A stretch of 64,000 bases of DNA, taken from assembly GCA_020055645.1 (NCBI GenBank), contig CM034550.1, positions 6,877,501 to 6,941,500 of the forward strand. Direction: 5' to 3'. The notes under the pieces were generated by a model, which worked only from the letters and a program-made list of their open reading frames with translations, had not been told where the DNA came from and made no database searches. How positions within the stretch are numbered: the first letter of the stretch is position 1; each line of letters begins with the position of its first letter. The DNA is from Tomocerus qinae. Lineage: Eukaryota > Arthropoda > Collembola > Entomobryomorpha > Tomoceridae. The position numbers and the translations under genes are program-made. This document shows positions 38,756 through 53,917 of this stretch, piece by piece.

Positions 38756-38829
38756 CCTTCACACGTTGTGATTCCGGACACGCCGGACAGCCGGCTGTCC
38801 GGCGTGTCCGGAATCACAACGTGTGAAGG
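38756..38829. repeat. 74-bp perfect palindrome
   Basis: The 37-nt left half begins CCTTCACACGTTGTGATTCC and ends GGACAGCC. The right half is its exact reverse complement with no spacer. It is GC- and CpG-rich in an AT-rich setting. It directly follows the 75-bp repeat cluster. A related imperfect inverted motif (GATTCCGGAC ... TCCGGAATC) occurs at about 38871-38924. Confidence 0.95.
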
Positions 38830-38935
38830 TTGACTATTCTCATCTCATGTCATACCTATCCATGCTTTGGGATTCCGGACGGCCATATCTGCAATCTGCA
38901 TCGTCCGGTCCGGACTCCGGAATCTCGCATTACTT

Positions 38936-41900
38936 ACCTTTCAAAATTGAATCACATCTCAATGATAGTGACAACTGCTAAGAGCCGAGCTCGTATAACA
39001 ATATAATAGCCATTTTATTAGGCCCCCGCCCCAGTACTTTTGCCGAATTTCAAAATGATTAGCCACATAAACATTGTTTAATTACTAGTGTTTTCAATAA
39101 TGTACCCCAACGCATACCTCCATGTACTAAATTTAGCAGATTTCGTTAGCATTAATTTGCAATAATGTAATATTCAATAATCTATACAATAATATACAAT
39201 AATGTAGCATTAATTTCGAAATAAGCTAAAGTTCATTTCACTCATCATCTCTATATTATAATCGTAGACTTGATAAAGCAATAAATTTACCTATCTATAT
39301 ATCTATGTATGTATGTTTGTATGTATGTCTGGTAGGGTGATCGTAAAAGCAAAATGTCATGAAATTTGGAAATGAGTGTTGAAAGTGGAATAAGCTGCTG
39401 CCCTAGCAGCATACCAAAATTCAAATAGAATTGTTTCATAATATGTACATTTGTACAATGCAACTGTAAGAAGCGTCAACTGCGTGAAAAGTGTTTTTTA
39501 CTGTACTATTTACATTTTGCACTTTCAATTCATTTTTTGCTGATTTTTGACGAAAACACGAGTTACCAAATTCTCTTCTGTCTGCTATCAAAAGGAATAC
39601 TCATCTTTCTGATCTGAAAATTAGCAACTGTGAATCTATACCTACACATTGTCCTCAAAACTGAAACTGCTGCTGATTTAAATGAATATAAGGCTCATTC
39701 ATTGTAACTGTAAGTGATTAAACGTATTATGGTAAAATTTTAATTTAATACACTTTTAATAAGATTTGGAAAATGAGGTTTCATGTTGCTTATTTGAAAC
39801 CAATTGTTAATTTTAGCTTATAATAATCTCCTTTGTATTTGAATAATATTTTCTGCATTTAAAAGTCGAAGTGTATTTTCTGTTCAATCAAGAAGTTTCA
39901 ATGTGTTTACCATTGGCTAATGACTTTCCAACAAATGGTCCAATAATTATAAATAATATATAATAATTACATATAATAATTATAATTTTATATATATTGT
40001 CCAACTCCAACATGGTTGGACGATAAATAATGTTACCATATTATTGTAAAACATTGGGTAATAGCAAAAGGAAAAGTCACAATATTACTGATTACCGAGT
40101 AAAAAGCGAAGATCTTATACACATAAATATATTATTATATATAGAGATACCTAACCAATAATTTGTGATTACGGTTACATGTAGGATTTTTAATTTAATA
40201 GTTGTGCTAGATTCATTTCTTTGCTGGGTTCACTAGTAATAAATATTGCACTTTGCTTTTACAGCTTGAGATTTGGGATTCCACGGACTTCCACGCTGAT
40301 AAAGACAAAGCTGTCTCAATTGCCCCCATGAACAATAATTTGAATAGTCGTAGCAAAGAATATTCTGGAGCCTGCTGATTTGCTGTGAGTAGCTCTGCGC
40401 TCCAAACGGATCTCCATTAAACATTTTATGCACTATCATTGTAGCACATAAAGGTATACTGTACTCTCTCTCAGTTCAATGAGTTCAGTGAGTCAGTCTA
40501 CGTTGTTACTCACATAATTTCTGTCTTTATTTACATCTGACCTGACATTGACATTATTGTTTTATCGTCATTCTTCTTCTCTGCAGCTGCAACTTGACGA
40601 TAAGTCATTTAAATAAGGATTTGGCGTTTACGAACAGGAAACATCTTTTATTCTGGTAAGTTTCTTTAATATTTTAGTATATTTATTTGTCATTAGATCT
40701 CGTGAAATAAAAATGCAACTACGAAGTTGTGGGCTTACAAAATTTAAATACAAAAAATGAAACAAAAGACAACTGCGAACTGAATGCAGAACAAAAGAAA
40801 TATGTCTACCACCATCTATTTTTAATTGACTATGATTAAGATAAGAATTAGCATGACGTATATTATAACGTATAATTTTTTAGTTTATATTTATAGCACT
40901 TAGTTCATATAGTGTGGGTGATAGACAGACCAATACGTATTATACGCAGGTAAGCTTTATTATTATTAGCACAAGCATTTTTATGCTAAAGTGCGAGTCA
41001 TTCATATTATAAGAGTCAGCAAAAGTCAGTGTGAGGGAACGAAAAGGTAGTTTATACCTCAATCACTAGAAAAGAAACTTTCAACAAAGTAAGTTAACTT
41101 CTTTAGGTTGTGCAAGGTTTTCCGTGACGTAATCGTTATTCTACACTTTAGCATTGTAAACCAAAACTATATTATTTATTCTAACATCTAAACTGTATTA
41201 AGATTCACTGTCGATTTATCTTCCTAGTTATTAATTCGTAAGGCCTTTATTCCTTTATACCCATTTTGGAATTGTTTGTTGACTTGTCTTCTTTTTGATA
41301 TTTATCTCATTTTATGCTTATTTCTGTCACTACGTATACCGTGTGAAATAGTCCACACAGGTGACAGACATTAAAAATATATTGGCCTTTTTATGTTAGT
41401 TATATATCCTTTGAAGATTTCTAAATTTGTTATCGATAAATTATCATGTAAGCCTTTATCTAAAAGATATTTTTGGCATCCACAGCTGATATTTTCCAAA
41501 AATTGCACATTCCATTGTATTAATTTATGTACAGTACAGTACAGTTTACAAGTTACTCTTCTTTGGGTTTTATTTTACAGTAGTGTAATCGACGAGAAAA
41601 AATAATTTGGCTGTATTTCGTTTTAGTGAATTTATATTCAGTAATAGGAAGGTTTAGGTTGCTATTGTAATGTAAATGTTGTAGTGTTTTAAAATAAAAA
41701 AACATTTTATTGTTCATTGATTTATGACTTCTTTGATAACAAAAAGCATTTTCTTTATTGCAGATAGCATTCACTATTGGAGAAAATTTTTGTGATAGCA
41801 AATAAGCATCCAAAAAATATTATTTGAGCCAATAAGCATTTTCACAGTGTGTAAAATTCGTGGGATTCGGTGACCGTACTTCAACAGAAGGTGAGGATCA

Positions 41901-42019
41901 TTGAAGTATGAATAATTACTGTATTTTCTGTGTTTGAAGCATTATAAAAAAGTCCATTTCAATCAACCAAAGGTTCTAATTTGGATATTTTTTCAACTGT
42001 AGTTTGCATCACTATTACG
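38936..42019. other. Upstream region of PSMC5, no recognised gene
   Basis: It includes a short TATG-type microsatellite (about 39291-39330) followed by a small hairpin (GCTGCTGCCCTAGCAGC near 39393). The promoter and 5' UTR of PSMC5 should lie at the right-hand end, but no core element is clear enough to call. Confidence 0.45.
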
Positions 42020-44007
<1,988 letters not shown>

Positions 44008-44126
44008 TCAATGGGGCAATCTATCTATAATATTACCTGTATTTAAAGGAACACTAACACTACTATTTGATTTCAATGAATTTCAATTTCTTATGTTTAC
44101 TTGTAATGTATTAACTACCTCTAAGT

Positions 44127-44140
44127 AATAAAAAAATAAA
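44127..44140 (+). terminator. Polyadenylation signals of PSMC5
   Basis: Two AATAAA hexamers (44127-44132 and 44135-44140) lie 120-133 nt after the PSMC5 stop codon. Confidence 0.6.
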
Positions 44141-45941
44141 ACATTAAAAAAAACTATCATATAGTTAGCGTACTTATGATGTTCACACATGTACAGAACA
44201 GATTACCGATACAATACAAAACCACATAGTACAGCTATTATTACTACTGTAACTGTATATGTACGTATTAAGGTGATTAATAGACTATAATCTAAGTTAA
44301 GTTCGATGTAGATAATAAAATATATAGGTTTTGCGTTCTATCTGGAAATATAAAGCTTAAAAGTTGCGTTACTACAATATTGGTAAATCTTCGGTATACT
44401 TTACAAAAAGGTTTTTGACTTAACAATTATTTATGTGTATACCTAACTAATTCAAACAAATAATGTGAATCTTATAAAAACGAAAAATATAATAAACATT
44501 GAAGAAATTTTTTGTCACATACAGAAAAATCCTTTGCTGGTTTTAACTTTCTTGGACACTGTAAATATGTTCATCTTTTAGGCAATATATTTATAACATT
44601 TTATTTTCATGCTCAAATACTTTATTATTTGTGAATGTGGAATCTTTAAAAGCAGAATGGTAGACATTATTTTATTGATTTTTTGAAGAGTTAAGCTAGG
44701 TTTTGAGTTTTACTTCCTTTTCACTTTACGCGCAAAGGAACATTCATAAATAAAACATTGCCGTTGCCCCAGGTGAGGGGATTTGGAATTTTTGGCAGAA
44801 TAAGTAACTGAATGGTCCTATTTCCGCGTGAAGTGAAAGGGAAAGTGACACTCAAAACCTAGCTTTACACCTTATGCGTTAAAATAATTTCTTGTTTACT
44901 AAAATGTAGTGTAGTGAAATAATTCAATTAATGGGAGATCAACTATTTTGTTATATTAATAATAGATCATGGGCAAATATTAGATACGACAAAAAATATT
45001 AGTTTTAACCAGCGTATCAGTTTTTTACTTTATTGAGCCAAAGCTGTACAATTAGCTAGATTCCGTCAATTCTACCAACAGCAGTCAAATTTCTTAACTG
45101 TAATACAGCAGTTTGACTATTATCACATTAAGCTACATACAAGAAGAGATTTAATTGTAGTATTATGCTCCAAAACAAACTTACTTCTATTTTTAACTAA
45201 CAGATAATAATTATGAGGCGGTAGTTTTCTGACATTTGGGGGTGTACGTAACTATAAGAATTAAATGTATAGAGTTACTACAAATGACTTAAAAAGAAGT
45301 CGAAGATAAATGATCATCGAAATGAGTACGGGTGAATATAATGTACTATTTACATGAGCATGCAATTATTTGGTTGTAGGAATTAGTAAGTTGCCATTAC
45401 AGTATCCATAATTTGGCAATTTAGTTAATTTGACTATAGAAAGGATATTTTAAGGGACAAAAGTTTACACAAAAGAAAATCAACACAGAAGTACATTTAA
45501 AAGATCAGTATATTTTTACCGAATGAGACAAGCAAAAGAGAAATGCATTAGATACACAGAGTAGGTTACGGTACTGTAAAATATAAATCTGCAATTTAGA
45601 CAAATAAAAATACAAACTATAAATCAAAATCAGACCATGTCTTCTGTAGGAGGGCAAGTATATGTCATGCTTTAGTTACTTTTGTGTTGAAATGTTGAAA
45701 ACAGAAGGATTTACTTCTAACTTTTGAGAAATTCTAACCAACTTGGTGTATAATTTACTGAATTTATTTCTGAATAAATTAAATCGTTTATTTGCCTTCT
45801 GAATCCAAGAAGTACAATAGGGAACCGCACAAAAATGGAAATACTGATTGATTGCTGACATTAATGGACTTGGTAATGTTTCAGTATTTCTTTGGGATTG
45901 GTTAAAACCAATTTAAATTAATTGAGCCCTTTAAATATTTG
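44141..45941. other. Intergenic region between convergent PSMC5 and OCRL
   Basis: No gene is recognised. The right part should hold the OCRL 3' UTR, with a minus-strand AATAAA at 45763-45768, about 175 nt past the stop. The rest is AT-rich. Confidence 0.55.
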
Positions 45942-48900
45942 TCAGCACAAGTCTTCATCGTCATTTACAAGGAATTGATAAATAAATGTAGCCTTTTGTC
46001 TTTCAATCTTGGGATTCGGTTTAGAATTGTGATTTTGATCCCGAAGCATTACTCGACCAAATAATAAAGCTGAAAAAGGGAAAACAATATTAGTTAGCAG
46101 AATTTTTATGGATGTCAGTCAAAGAAATGAATTAAATAAATTAAAATAAAATTTTACCTATTATTTTAGCGTCTAAACCATTCTTATCTGAATGTGTGAG
46201 CAATTCCCTCAAAAACGAACAGAGATATAAGAACACGTTTCGATGTGCGGGTGGCAACTGTTTTACCAGCTGTACAAGAAAATATCTTTCAGTTTTAAGA
46301 AATTCAAATTTTGATATTTAAAAGTAATGCAGGTTGCATACCTGTTTACAAGATATATAATTGGAAGATAAGTCAAGGCACTTTAAGTGCATCGAAAAAG
46401 GGACGACGGGTTCTGGGAAAGATTCTAACAGAAGTAAAATGCACTCCGCGATGGAGTCAACGCTTCCAGGAATAGTTGAGTTAGGAATGCTATCAAGCCA
46501 ATCACGAATCTGTAGAATTTCTTCGGTAAGACCCGATTGAGAAAATAAAGAATCTTTATCCATTCCAATTTTAAGTAACCGATCGACTAGGAACCATAAT
46601 TCTTTTGGAATGTCATAGTGGTTTACGGGCATACGGCCTTTCTCCTGCAAAGAGGTACAAGAATTTCAGAATATTGTTAGTTATTAGTAAAACAGTGTTT
46701 AACTAGTTATAGTGTCTTAACGAACCAGTTCTATCAGTTTTCCAGGTGATATCATCCCAATAGGTTCACTCATGTTGACCAAAGCGGAAATTGAGCAACC
46801 AAAAACACTTCTTTCAAAGTCTCCAGCAACAGTTATAAAAATATCTTTACCATGCTCTAAATGCAGTACTAAAATATCATAGAGTGTATCTTTCCCCACG
46901 TTCAAGTTCCCAGCACTTCTCTTATCTACTAAAACTTGCAATTCTATCTCACAGGTTTCACCTATACAAACAATTAAATAATTAATTACCATAATGTAAA
47001 AAGGATCCCTTACACATTTTTAGCTGTTGAGTATCAAGTATACTTACCAGGGTTTATAAATGCAGTAGTCGGTTCGATACGTAACCAATCCTTACAAATG
47101 TAGCTGTCATTTAATTTTTTGATGAACTCCAGAAGAACCGGAACCTATACATTAAAACAAAATAAAATTCCAAAAAATCTTTCAAAACTACTTATTATTT
47201 CTTAGTTATGAAATCCTGGTGAAAACCTACCTGCCCAGTGTTGGCAGCCGTAAACGTTTTCTTCACTGTCTGCAAAAACTTGACTCTGCCGAAATGAATT
47301 TCATTTCTATTTGAATGAGGAGCTAAATTTGATCCTGGGATATCTATCGTTACTTGCGGCAAGAATTCATTTTCTAATTTGTCCATTCTCTTAAGAGCAT
47401 CTTCGTAGACCCGTCTGTATCGTTGTTGATTTATTACTTTTACCTAAAATAGTACATTACACCTTAAGTAAAATGACACAAGAAACCTGACCTATTTTTG
47501 TCAGAAATATGCTTAATAGATTTCAGACTAACCTTAGTTGTGAATACTGAACAGACTGGTTTGTGATCACTTAATTTGTACTGCGTTAGAGATGAATATT
47601 CAGTTTGAGAAATATTGTCGCCTTTCCAGAGAATTCTGTCGCACCATGCGGGAGAACGATTCTTTTCACTAGAATCCCAATTGTCTGTACCAGGATCATA
47701 TTTGTATGTCGGTCTGAAATTAATAGGACCTTCGGTGAATCCAGGGAATACATGCTTAAGTCCCATTTGTTCTTTAAGCTGATCGTGATCCAAAATTAGG
47801 GAATATTTTTCTTTTTGTATTAGTACTTTGGCTTTCTCCGCGTCAATCTTAGATGGATCAATTCGGTAATTCATATCACCGAACCAAAATATTTGACTGC
47901 AAAAACATACATGAAATTAATTAAAATTGCTTAAAAAGTAATACTATAATGCGATACTAAACCAAACTTCATATTCATAATATAGAAATTATAAGCAGAG
48001 GAAAATAACATACGTACTCATGATCTTTGATATATTTGTTTCCTTCCAATAAAGGGAATATCATTCGGGATGATATTTGCTGAAAGTCTTGATTACGTCT
48101 GTAAAATTCTTCGACGTGGGCAGCTAGATGACAATTTACAAAGCACATAGATGTATCCTCAAGTTCGAACCTTACAGCAACCCCACCTTTGTTGCCCTAT
48201 AAAATCAAATGTCCAATAAATCCACAAAATATAGCATATTGTTAATCAATTGGTATTTACTAACTTACCATCTTCCCAAGAATTCCTGTGCCAACATATT
48301 CAAAAGCAATATTCTTCAATTCTTTACAGATCTCCTCTTTGGCAAAAACGATGAGCATCATTCCAACTAATCTGACTAGCTTCACTTTCTTATACTTTGC
48401 ACCAGCGTGAAGACCGGCTTTTACCGACCGTCTAAAAATACAAAAGTTTAGAATTGATAGACAGTTCAACATTAAAATGCTTATTTTATTCAAATAAACA
48501 TGTAGCACTGTAAAAATTTTAAAATCTCCAATATAATATGGTTTTTAATTTAGATATGCCGTTTTTAACGATAATGTAGTTAATTTGAAATTACTTGGTA
48601 GATAAATAGAAGTATAAGAGTAAAATTAGTTTAGTAGATACTTAAAATAAATCATTAGCTCATTCATAAACGATTTAAGTCGAAATTAATGAATACTAAT
48701 TGAAAAAAGGTAAGTAAAGGTCAAAATTTCACTTACAGCCATTCTGCTTCTTTGGGAGTGTCATTGAATAAAAACGTCTCTTTACTTAGATCGAGTTCTT
48801 GAAAGGCGACTGCATAGAAGTCTGGAGGGTCTGTTGTTTTAGCTAACCACTCCGTGAGACAAATACTTCCCGGACTCTGTCCATTGACATTCCATGTGGC

Positions 48901-50944
48901 GATGTAAACGGTGTAATTTTTTAAATCGGTATACTGATCTTGTTTGGAATCTAATACACATTTTATAACTGATTCTCGTCCTTTCATGGAGCTCATCCCT
49001 TTTGCTATAGATTCCCTTTCTGCTCCCACCACAGCGTCGTCATCGTCGTCTTCTCCTTCACTCTGTGAATAAAGTAAAGCCACAATTAACACCCATTTAT
49101 ATCTCAGTTCACGAAGTAAAAACTGTTCTATAAAACGAAATAAGGTCACAAAGTGTATTGATTTCCTTGATATATAACCTAAAGGTATTTACAGGCTTTT
49201 TAGGAACAGAGCAGACACAAGAAGGCATACTAACGATTAATCAATTTTATCAATATTTTCGGAATGGAATGGAGCTTTAGTGTGAAATCCTGCAATACGC
49301 TGATAATTTTTATATACATGACAAATTCGAAGAATCTTACCAGATCACTATCATTACTAGCATTGTCCGTCCATTCCTCATACACCGAAAACACTTTCTC
49401 TTCCTCCTTTGACATTATTTAATATATAATTACTATGGAAATTCCAGGAAAAAACCGAATCTCCAATTCCAATCACAAACTAAAACAACACCTGCTGGAC
49501 ATAAAGTCCGTCGAACTGTTATGAACTTGTGGAGTGCAAAAGTCTATTATTTCAAAGAAAAAAGCAATGGGTAACAAATTACACTTGTTCTGTGGAACTC
49601 GTCGGTGATAATTGAAGTAGGACCACTTCCTCCAACACCAAACGGGTAAGGATGACTAGAATTTTTCACGAGACTCTCGTAGAAAGGCAACCACGGAAAA
49701 GTCCTTGATGACGTCTTATTTGCAACTGGAGAGATAAGCAAACATACAAATCGACATGAGTAAAATTAACAAGGTCATTCAATCTATTTGCGTAGGCAGT
49801 ACATAAGTATGCTTACGTAATTACGGGGTATATTTGCATTCTACACGTTTAAACCAATTATTACTCAAGTATAGTACACAAACATACATTTTGTTTTATC
49901 TCCTGCCAATTAATTGCATTAGCAATTGAATCGAGTCCATTAGCAGTGTAAAAATAATTTCTTTCAACAATTTGTCACTGTCAATGTGAAATTACGGATA
50001 TAATATTTTTATCACTATCACCGGAAATTTAATCTCATTCCATATCTCACTTTTTATGTGTTTATATTATATAATATCGCTCACTATAATGAACCCGCCT
50101 ATTAAGAGCTGTCAATATGCTTGCCCTGCCCATAAACGATACTGTCACGCACAAGTATACAGTTTATTAGCCTATAATTCACTGATTCTCACTTATATGC
50201 ATAGCAAACAAAAGAATTCTTTACAAAACGATATTACCAATGGATTTGAACAAAACTTATGTAATAAAAAGTTCGACGCAGACTGTCTGTACAGATGGGC
50301 TTCTAAGTTAGAACTAACTACTAGTTAACGTACTGACCATTTAGCTAGTAAACAAAATATACAGGCCAGTACTGACTGCATATTAATAGCTAATTCTGCA
50401 CTATGCAAATCGATGTGATTGAGAAATGAGTTGAGAAATGCTCTTACTTTGAGCAGCACGGAAAACCTCATCTACAAAATTCTGCGTACGGTGACCACTT
50501 GCCATTTTGATAAACATTTGCGGTTCTAGAAGACTCGGGCTGATTTTAACACAAACTTCCGTATCATCCATTCCACTCTCCATATCTGCACAACACAAGT
50601 TACAAGTTAGACACACAGCAAAATGTTAGTTCATCGTATCATATTTATTAGCACGTAATCTGCACAAAACTTGTGCCTTTTCAGTAAAGCATTTATTAAT
50701 TATTAGCAAATAAGTTGAGACAAAAGCTTTCTTACCAATTTCAAAACTAAAGGAACTCCCCATTACAGGGATGACATGTACAACGTCTAGGTCATTGCGA
50801 GCTAAAATGGGGGCACGTCCATCTAAGACTAATATGGCAAATTCTCTAGACTCTGGAGAATCATTTCCAGATCTATTGGAATCGTTGTCCAGTTTCCAGT
50901 TTGGATGTTCCACTAAGGCAAGGATTCGAAAAGAGTCATTCCAG
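45942..50944 (-). CDS. Ocrl: OCRL/INPP5B-type inositol polyphosphate 5-phosphatase (5' end incomplete)
   Basis: This enzyme removes the 5-phosphate of PI(4,5)P2 on endosomes, Golgi and at cytokinesis. Exons (minus): 50944-50736, 50585-50448, 49725-49585, 49415-49341, 49062-48737, 48431-48269, 48196-48018, 47896-47533, 47443-47231, 47144-47048, 46961-46726, 46644-46342, 46269-46158 and 46069-45942. The first two encode the PH domain ([21 protein letters not shown]). From 49415 on, 731 codons stay in phase: [51 protein letters not shown] and SDHKPV (catalytic domain), then an ASH domain (about 440-545) and a C-terminal RhoGAP-like domain (about 565-725, [12 protein letters not shown]). An acidic linker SEGEDDDDD precedes the catalytic domain. 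The first coding exon upstream of 50944 was not found. The join of the PH part to the 49415 exon is uncertain, because ATG 49415 could be an alternative start. Confidence 0.93.
49415..49417 (-). promoter_or_regulatory. Possible internal start exon of OCRL
   Basis: ATG 49415 (AATAATGTC, A at -3) opens [18 protein letters not shown] in frame with all downstream exons. Stops lie just upstream, and the nearest good acceptor (TTTCCATAG) would put these stops in the message. So the exon may begin a PH-less transcript. Alternatively it is joined to the PH part through a weak acceptor inside GGAAG|AGAAA. Confidence 0.35.
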
Positions 50945-52376
50945 CTGCATTCCACCGTGTAATCATTTCATTTAGTTAAGGAAAATATTTTCACACGATA
51001 AAATATAATTTTGCATATTCCTTTGTTTCAAAATAGTACAAGCAGTGATAATTAAATTATGAAGCAGAACAAACAAAATATTAATATGTAAAATATTATT
51101 TGTATTTCAAATAATTTAGACAATTGTATGAGAAGGATATCGAAACGACAGAGTCCCCAGAAGCTACCAGATCTTGAACAATTGTATTATAGGAGTCCAT
51201 GATTTGACAATATTTGATCATCACAGAAGGCCACCTCTTACATCACACAATTTGGTTAATTGTCAGAGTCCAAAGGAAAATCCTAGGGGAAACATTCGAG
51301 TTAATTTTATTATGACATGACACTCAGATTTACACACATTAATTACAAATGCAGAAATTACTAAAACTATACTAAAGCGATAACAATAGATAAACAACTG
51401 AAACAAACAACATCACATTGTCCATTAACATGGGATTCAGTCATTTCATACACTAAACCTTATTGCAAGTAATTACCATACTGTCATTGTGTCATTATTT
51501 ACTACCTATATAGTACCTACAACATTGCGTGTAGAAATGTATACTAAAATCGCTAAAATAAAATATTATACTAGCTAACAAGTATCATAAATTTTTACGT
51601 TCGTGTATTACACGAATAAAATGGGATCTTCATCATAACAACTTTATTAAAGTCTTTCCACCATATGTTTCACCCATCACATTTCATATGATCACACCAT
51701 ATGGAATAGAGATCCTTAAAAATGTACATCTACTTTGGATCCGTATGGTATTCAACACTAGTGATTAATTTAGAAAATATTATTTTGCAAATAGTTAATT
51801 GTTATAAAAGAAATTGTCATTACCACACAATATAATGCACTTTAGATAGCGGTTGACAAAAACTTTGCAAATAACCTATTAGCAGATGCTGCAGTCAATG
51901 ATAGAATGGTAGAAATTGATTACTAAAGTTGATCCCTTGAGGTCTTGAAGTTTATTGCAAATATACAGGGTACAGTACAGAAAATGCAATATAAACAAAT
52001 GCCTTATGGGGAATTATATACTTTGCGAGTATAGACAACTCAAAGCAATAAAATACATATATATGTTTGTATATGCAGTAATGGGATACCAGTATTAATT
52101 ATGTAAAGGCACTTTACACCTTCCATTCGCTAGGGAAATCCATATGTCATCCATATGGCTCCCGAAATTAATTATAAACTAAAAGTAATTTAGAGCACGG
52201 AAACATGTTAACAACGTAAGCACTGACAAAGAAGTATAGGTGAATATGTGCAGGTTTTCAGCCGGGTAACTTGTGTAGTTATATGCAAGCTAATCTAAAA
52301 AGTATGTATTGATTATGGGAAGGAGTGCGCACAAAGGACTACTTTTACGAATGGTTAAATTTTAAGAGGCAATGCA
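50945..52376. other. Region upstream of the OCRL PH exons
   Basis: The missing 5' exon and promoter of OCRL should lie here or a little further right. I could not identify them. The sequence is AT-rich with no repeat of note. Confidence 0.4.
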
Positions 52377-52855
52377 ATGTTTAGTGTATATAGAGCGAGA
52401 ATTTCCCGGATCGGCCAAGTCCGTCCGACTGTCAAGGTGAATTTTCCTCAGAGTCTCTTTTCGCCTATGAATGTTTACGCCAAGAGAAAACATCTAGCCA
52501 TGCACCAAAGTCTGAAGTCTCTGAAGCCCAGCACAATGGAAAAGAAGTCTAGTGTAAGAGGTACGTTTACGTACCTATGTCAAAACAAAACGTAATCCTC
52601 CCGATTCCGACTTTGAACGAATGGAAAACAGAAACTGGACTGGAGAAAGGAAGTCCTACAAGTTTCTCCGTCGCTTTTCCTAATAAGGATGTTGAAGCTT
52701 TGAAGAGAGCGAGAAGCTATATGAAATTGCATGAGAACTACCCGTTTGTCTTCTATTATGTTCATTCCGGAGTATACTGTATGAACGCAATGAGGTCAGG
52801 GTCATTTCCCAAGTTTCCAATATACTCTACAGTCTACACTTCATACCAGATATGA
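52377..52855 (+). other. Unidentified coding-like patch, possibly a decayed gene or unassigned exons
   Basis: GC content rises here and two consecutive plus frames look protein-like: RARISRIGQVRPTVKVNFPQ, SLFSPMNVYAKRKH and AMHQSLKSLKPSTMEKKSS (52395-52552), then, one frame off, NVILPIPTLNEWKTETGLEK, GSPTSFSVAFPNKDVEALKR and ARSYMKLHENYPFVFYY (52592-52760). A donor-like GTAAGAG follows the first part. No matching acceptor separates the two, so either a frameshift has broken one reading frame or they are unrelated exons. No family is recognised. Confidence 0.3.
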
Positions 52856-53317
52856 TTTACTGATATTATTATCCGAGATAGCAGGCAGACTTGTAGAGAA
52901 ATGGAATTTCTCAATTATAATACTTAATAATGTAGTAGGTACGAGTAAATGCAGTGCTTCGTAGTTTTCCAGCATGTACTTTCAACACTACACATCAGAA
53001 ATCCATGAAAATTGCTTTAGAACAGTACACACTGCACTTGCACTCCCCATACACTCTCATTGCTATGTAAAATAAACAATAGAATAGAAAATTACATTCT
53101 TCCACGCTACACAGAAGTGAAAATACTGTTAGTACATATTCAGAATCTCAATGCAACAGTAATTGCATTATTGTTGCAATGAGATTTGCTCAATAACAAC
53201 TATTGACAGAATTCATTAAGCCAATTTTCTAATTTATTATGTAACTTGATTATCTATCTTTTTTACTCTGTACCTTTCTAAACTAGTAGTACCTTTATAA
53301 CCTGCTTTTTATACAAA

Positions 53318-53479
53318 AAAATTACTAGCACGTACTGGCAATTATTATTGTAAAATTACTAGCACGTACTGGCAATTATTATTGCAAAATTACTAGTACG
53401 TACTGGCAATTGCAAAATTACTAGTACGTACTGGCAATTGCAAAATTACTAGTACGTACTGGCAATTGTAAAATTACTA
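53318..53479 (+). repeat. Minisatellite with 34- and 28-bp units
   Basis: Five tandem copies of AAAATTACTAG(C/T)ACGTACTGGCAATT... are present. Two are 34 bp (53318-53351, 53352-53385), carrying an extra ATTATT, and three are 28 bp (53386-53413, 53414-53441, 53442-53469). A partial sixth follows. The C-to-T change that makes AGTACGTACT palindromic is shared by the 28-bp units. Confidence 0.9.
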
Positions 53480-53917
53480 CCACTATGGGCTAGTGATTTT
53501 ACAAGCTATGCCACATAAATAAATCTGAATCTCTCTCTATATCCGAACTTTGTCCTGTTAATTGAGCTTCACATAAAAACACTGAATCCACACAACACTA
53601 TTCATTCCCTGTACACAACACCAACAAATAAAAACATACTATACAATACAACTGGAAATGTTTCTCGCCACTTTCTTCCGAGCAAGTTAAACTGACTGAC
53701 TATTGCGTTTCACTAAGATTTTCACCTTTTTGAGGCTACACGGTTTGGGTACGTCTTGCAGTGTTCTTTAGGGAAATAACGTTGGCGGTGGTGGAACGTG
53801 GAAGTGAAAGGTCGGCTGGAGTGATTTGGGTTCGTTGAATTTTATTTTCTCCTGGAGGAATTAGAGACAGCGCTACGTTCGCCGGATTCTGAATTATTAA
53901 CCAAGCAATTTTGGAAA

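Noticed and set aside
38213-38826. Two open frames encoding 25-residue repeats as a possible repeat-protein gene
   Set aside because: Differences between repeat copies are mostly non-synonymous transitions, the frame stays open only because the unit is 75 bp, and no start or splice context was found. Kept as a repeat.
39291-39410. TATG microsatellite plus GCTGCTGCCCTAGCAGC hairpin as a Helitron end
   Set aside because: The hairpin is not followed by a convincing CTAG terminus and no 5' TC end could be paired with it.
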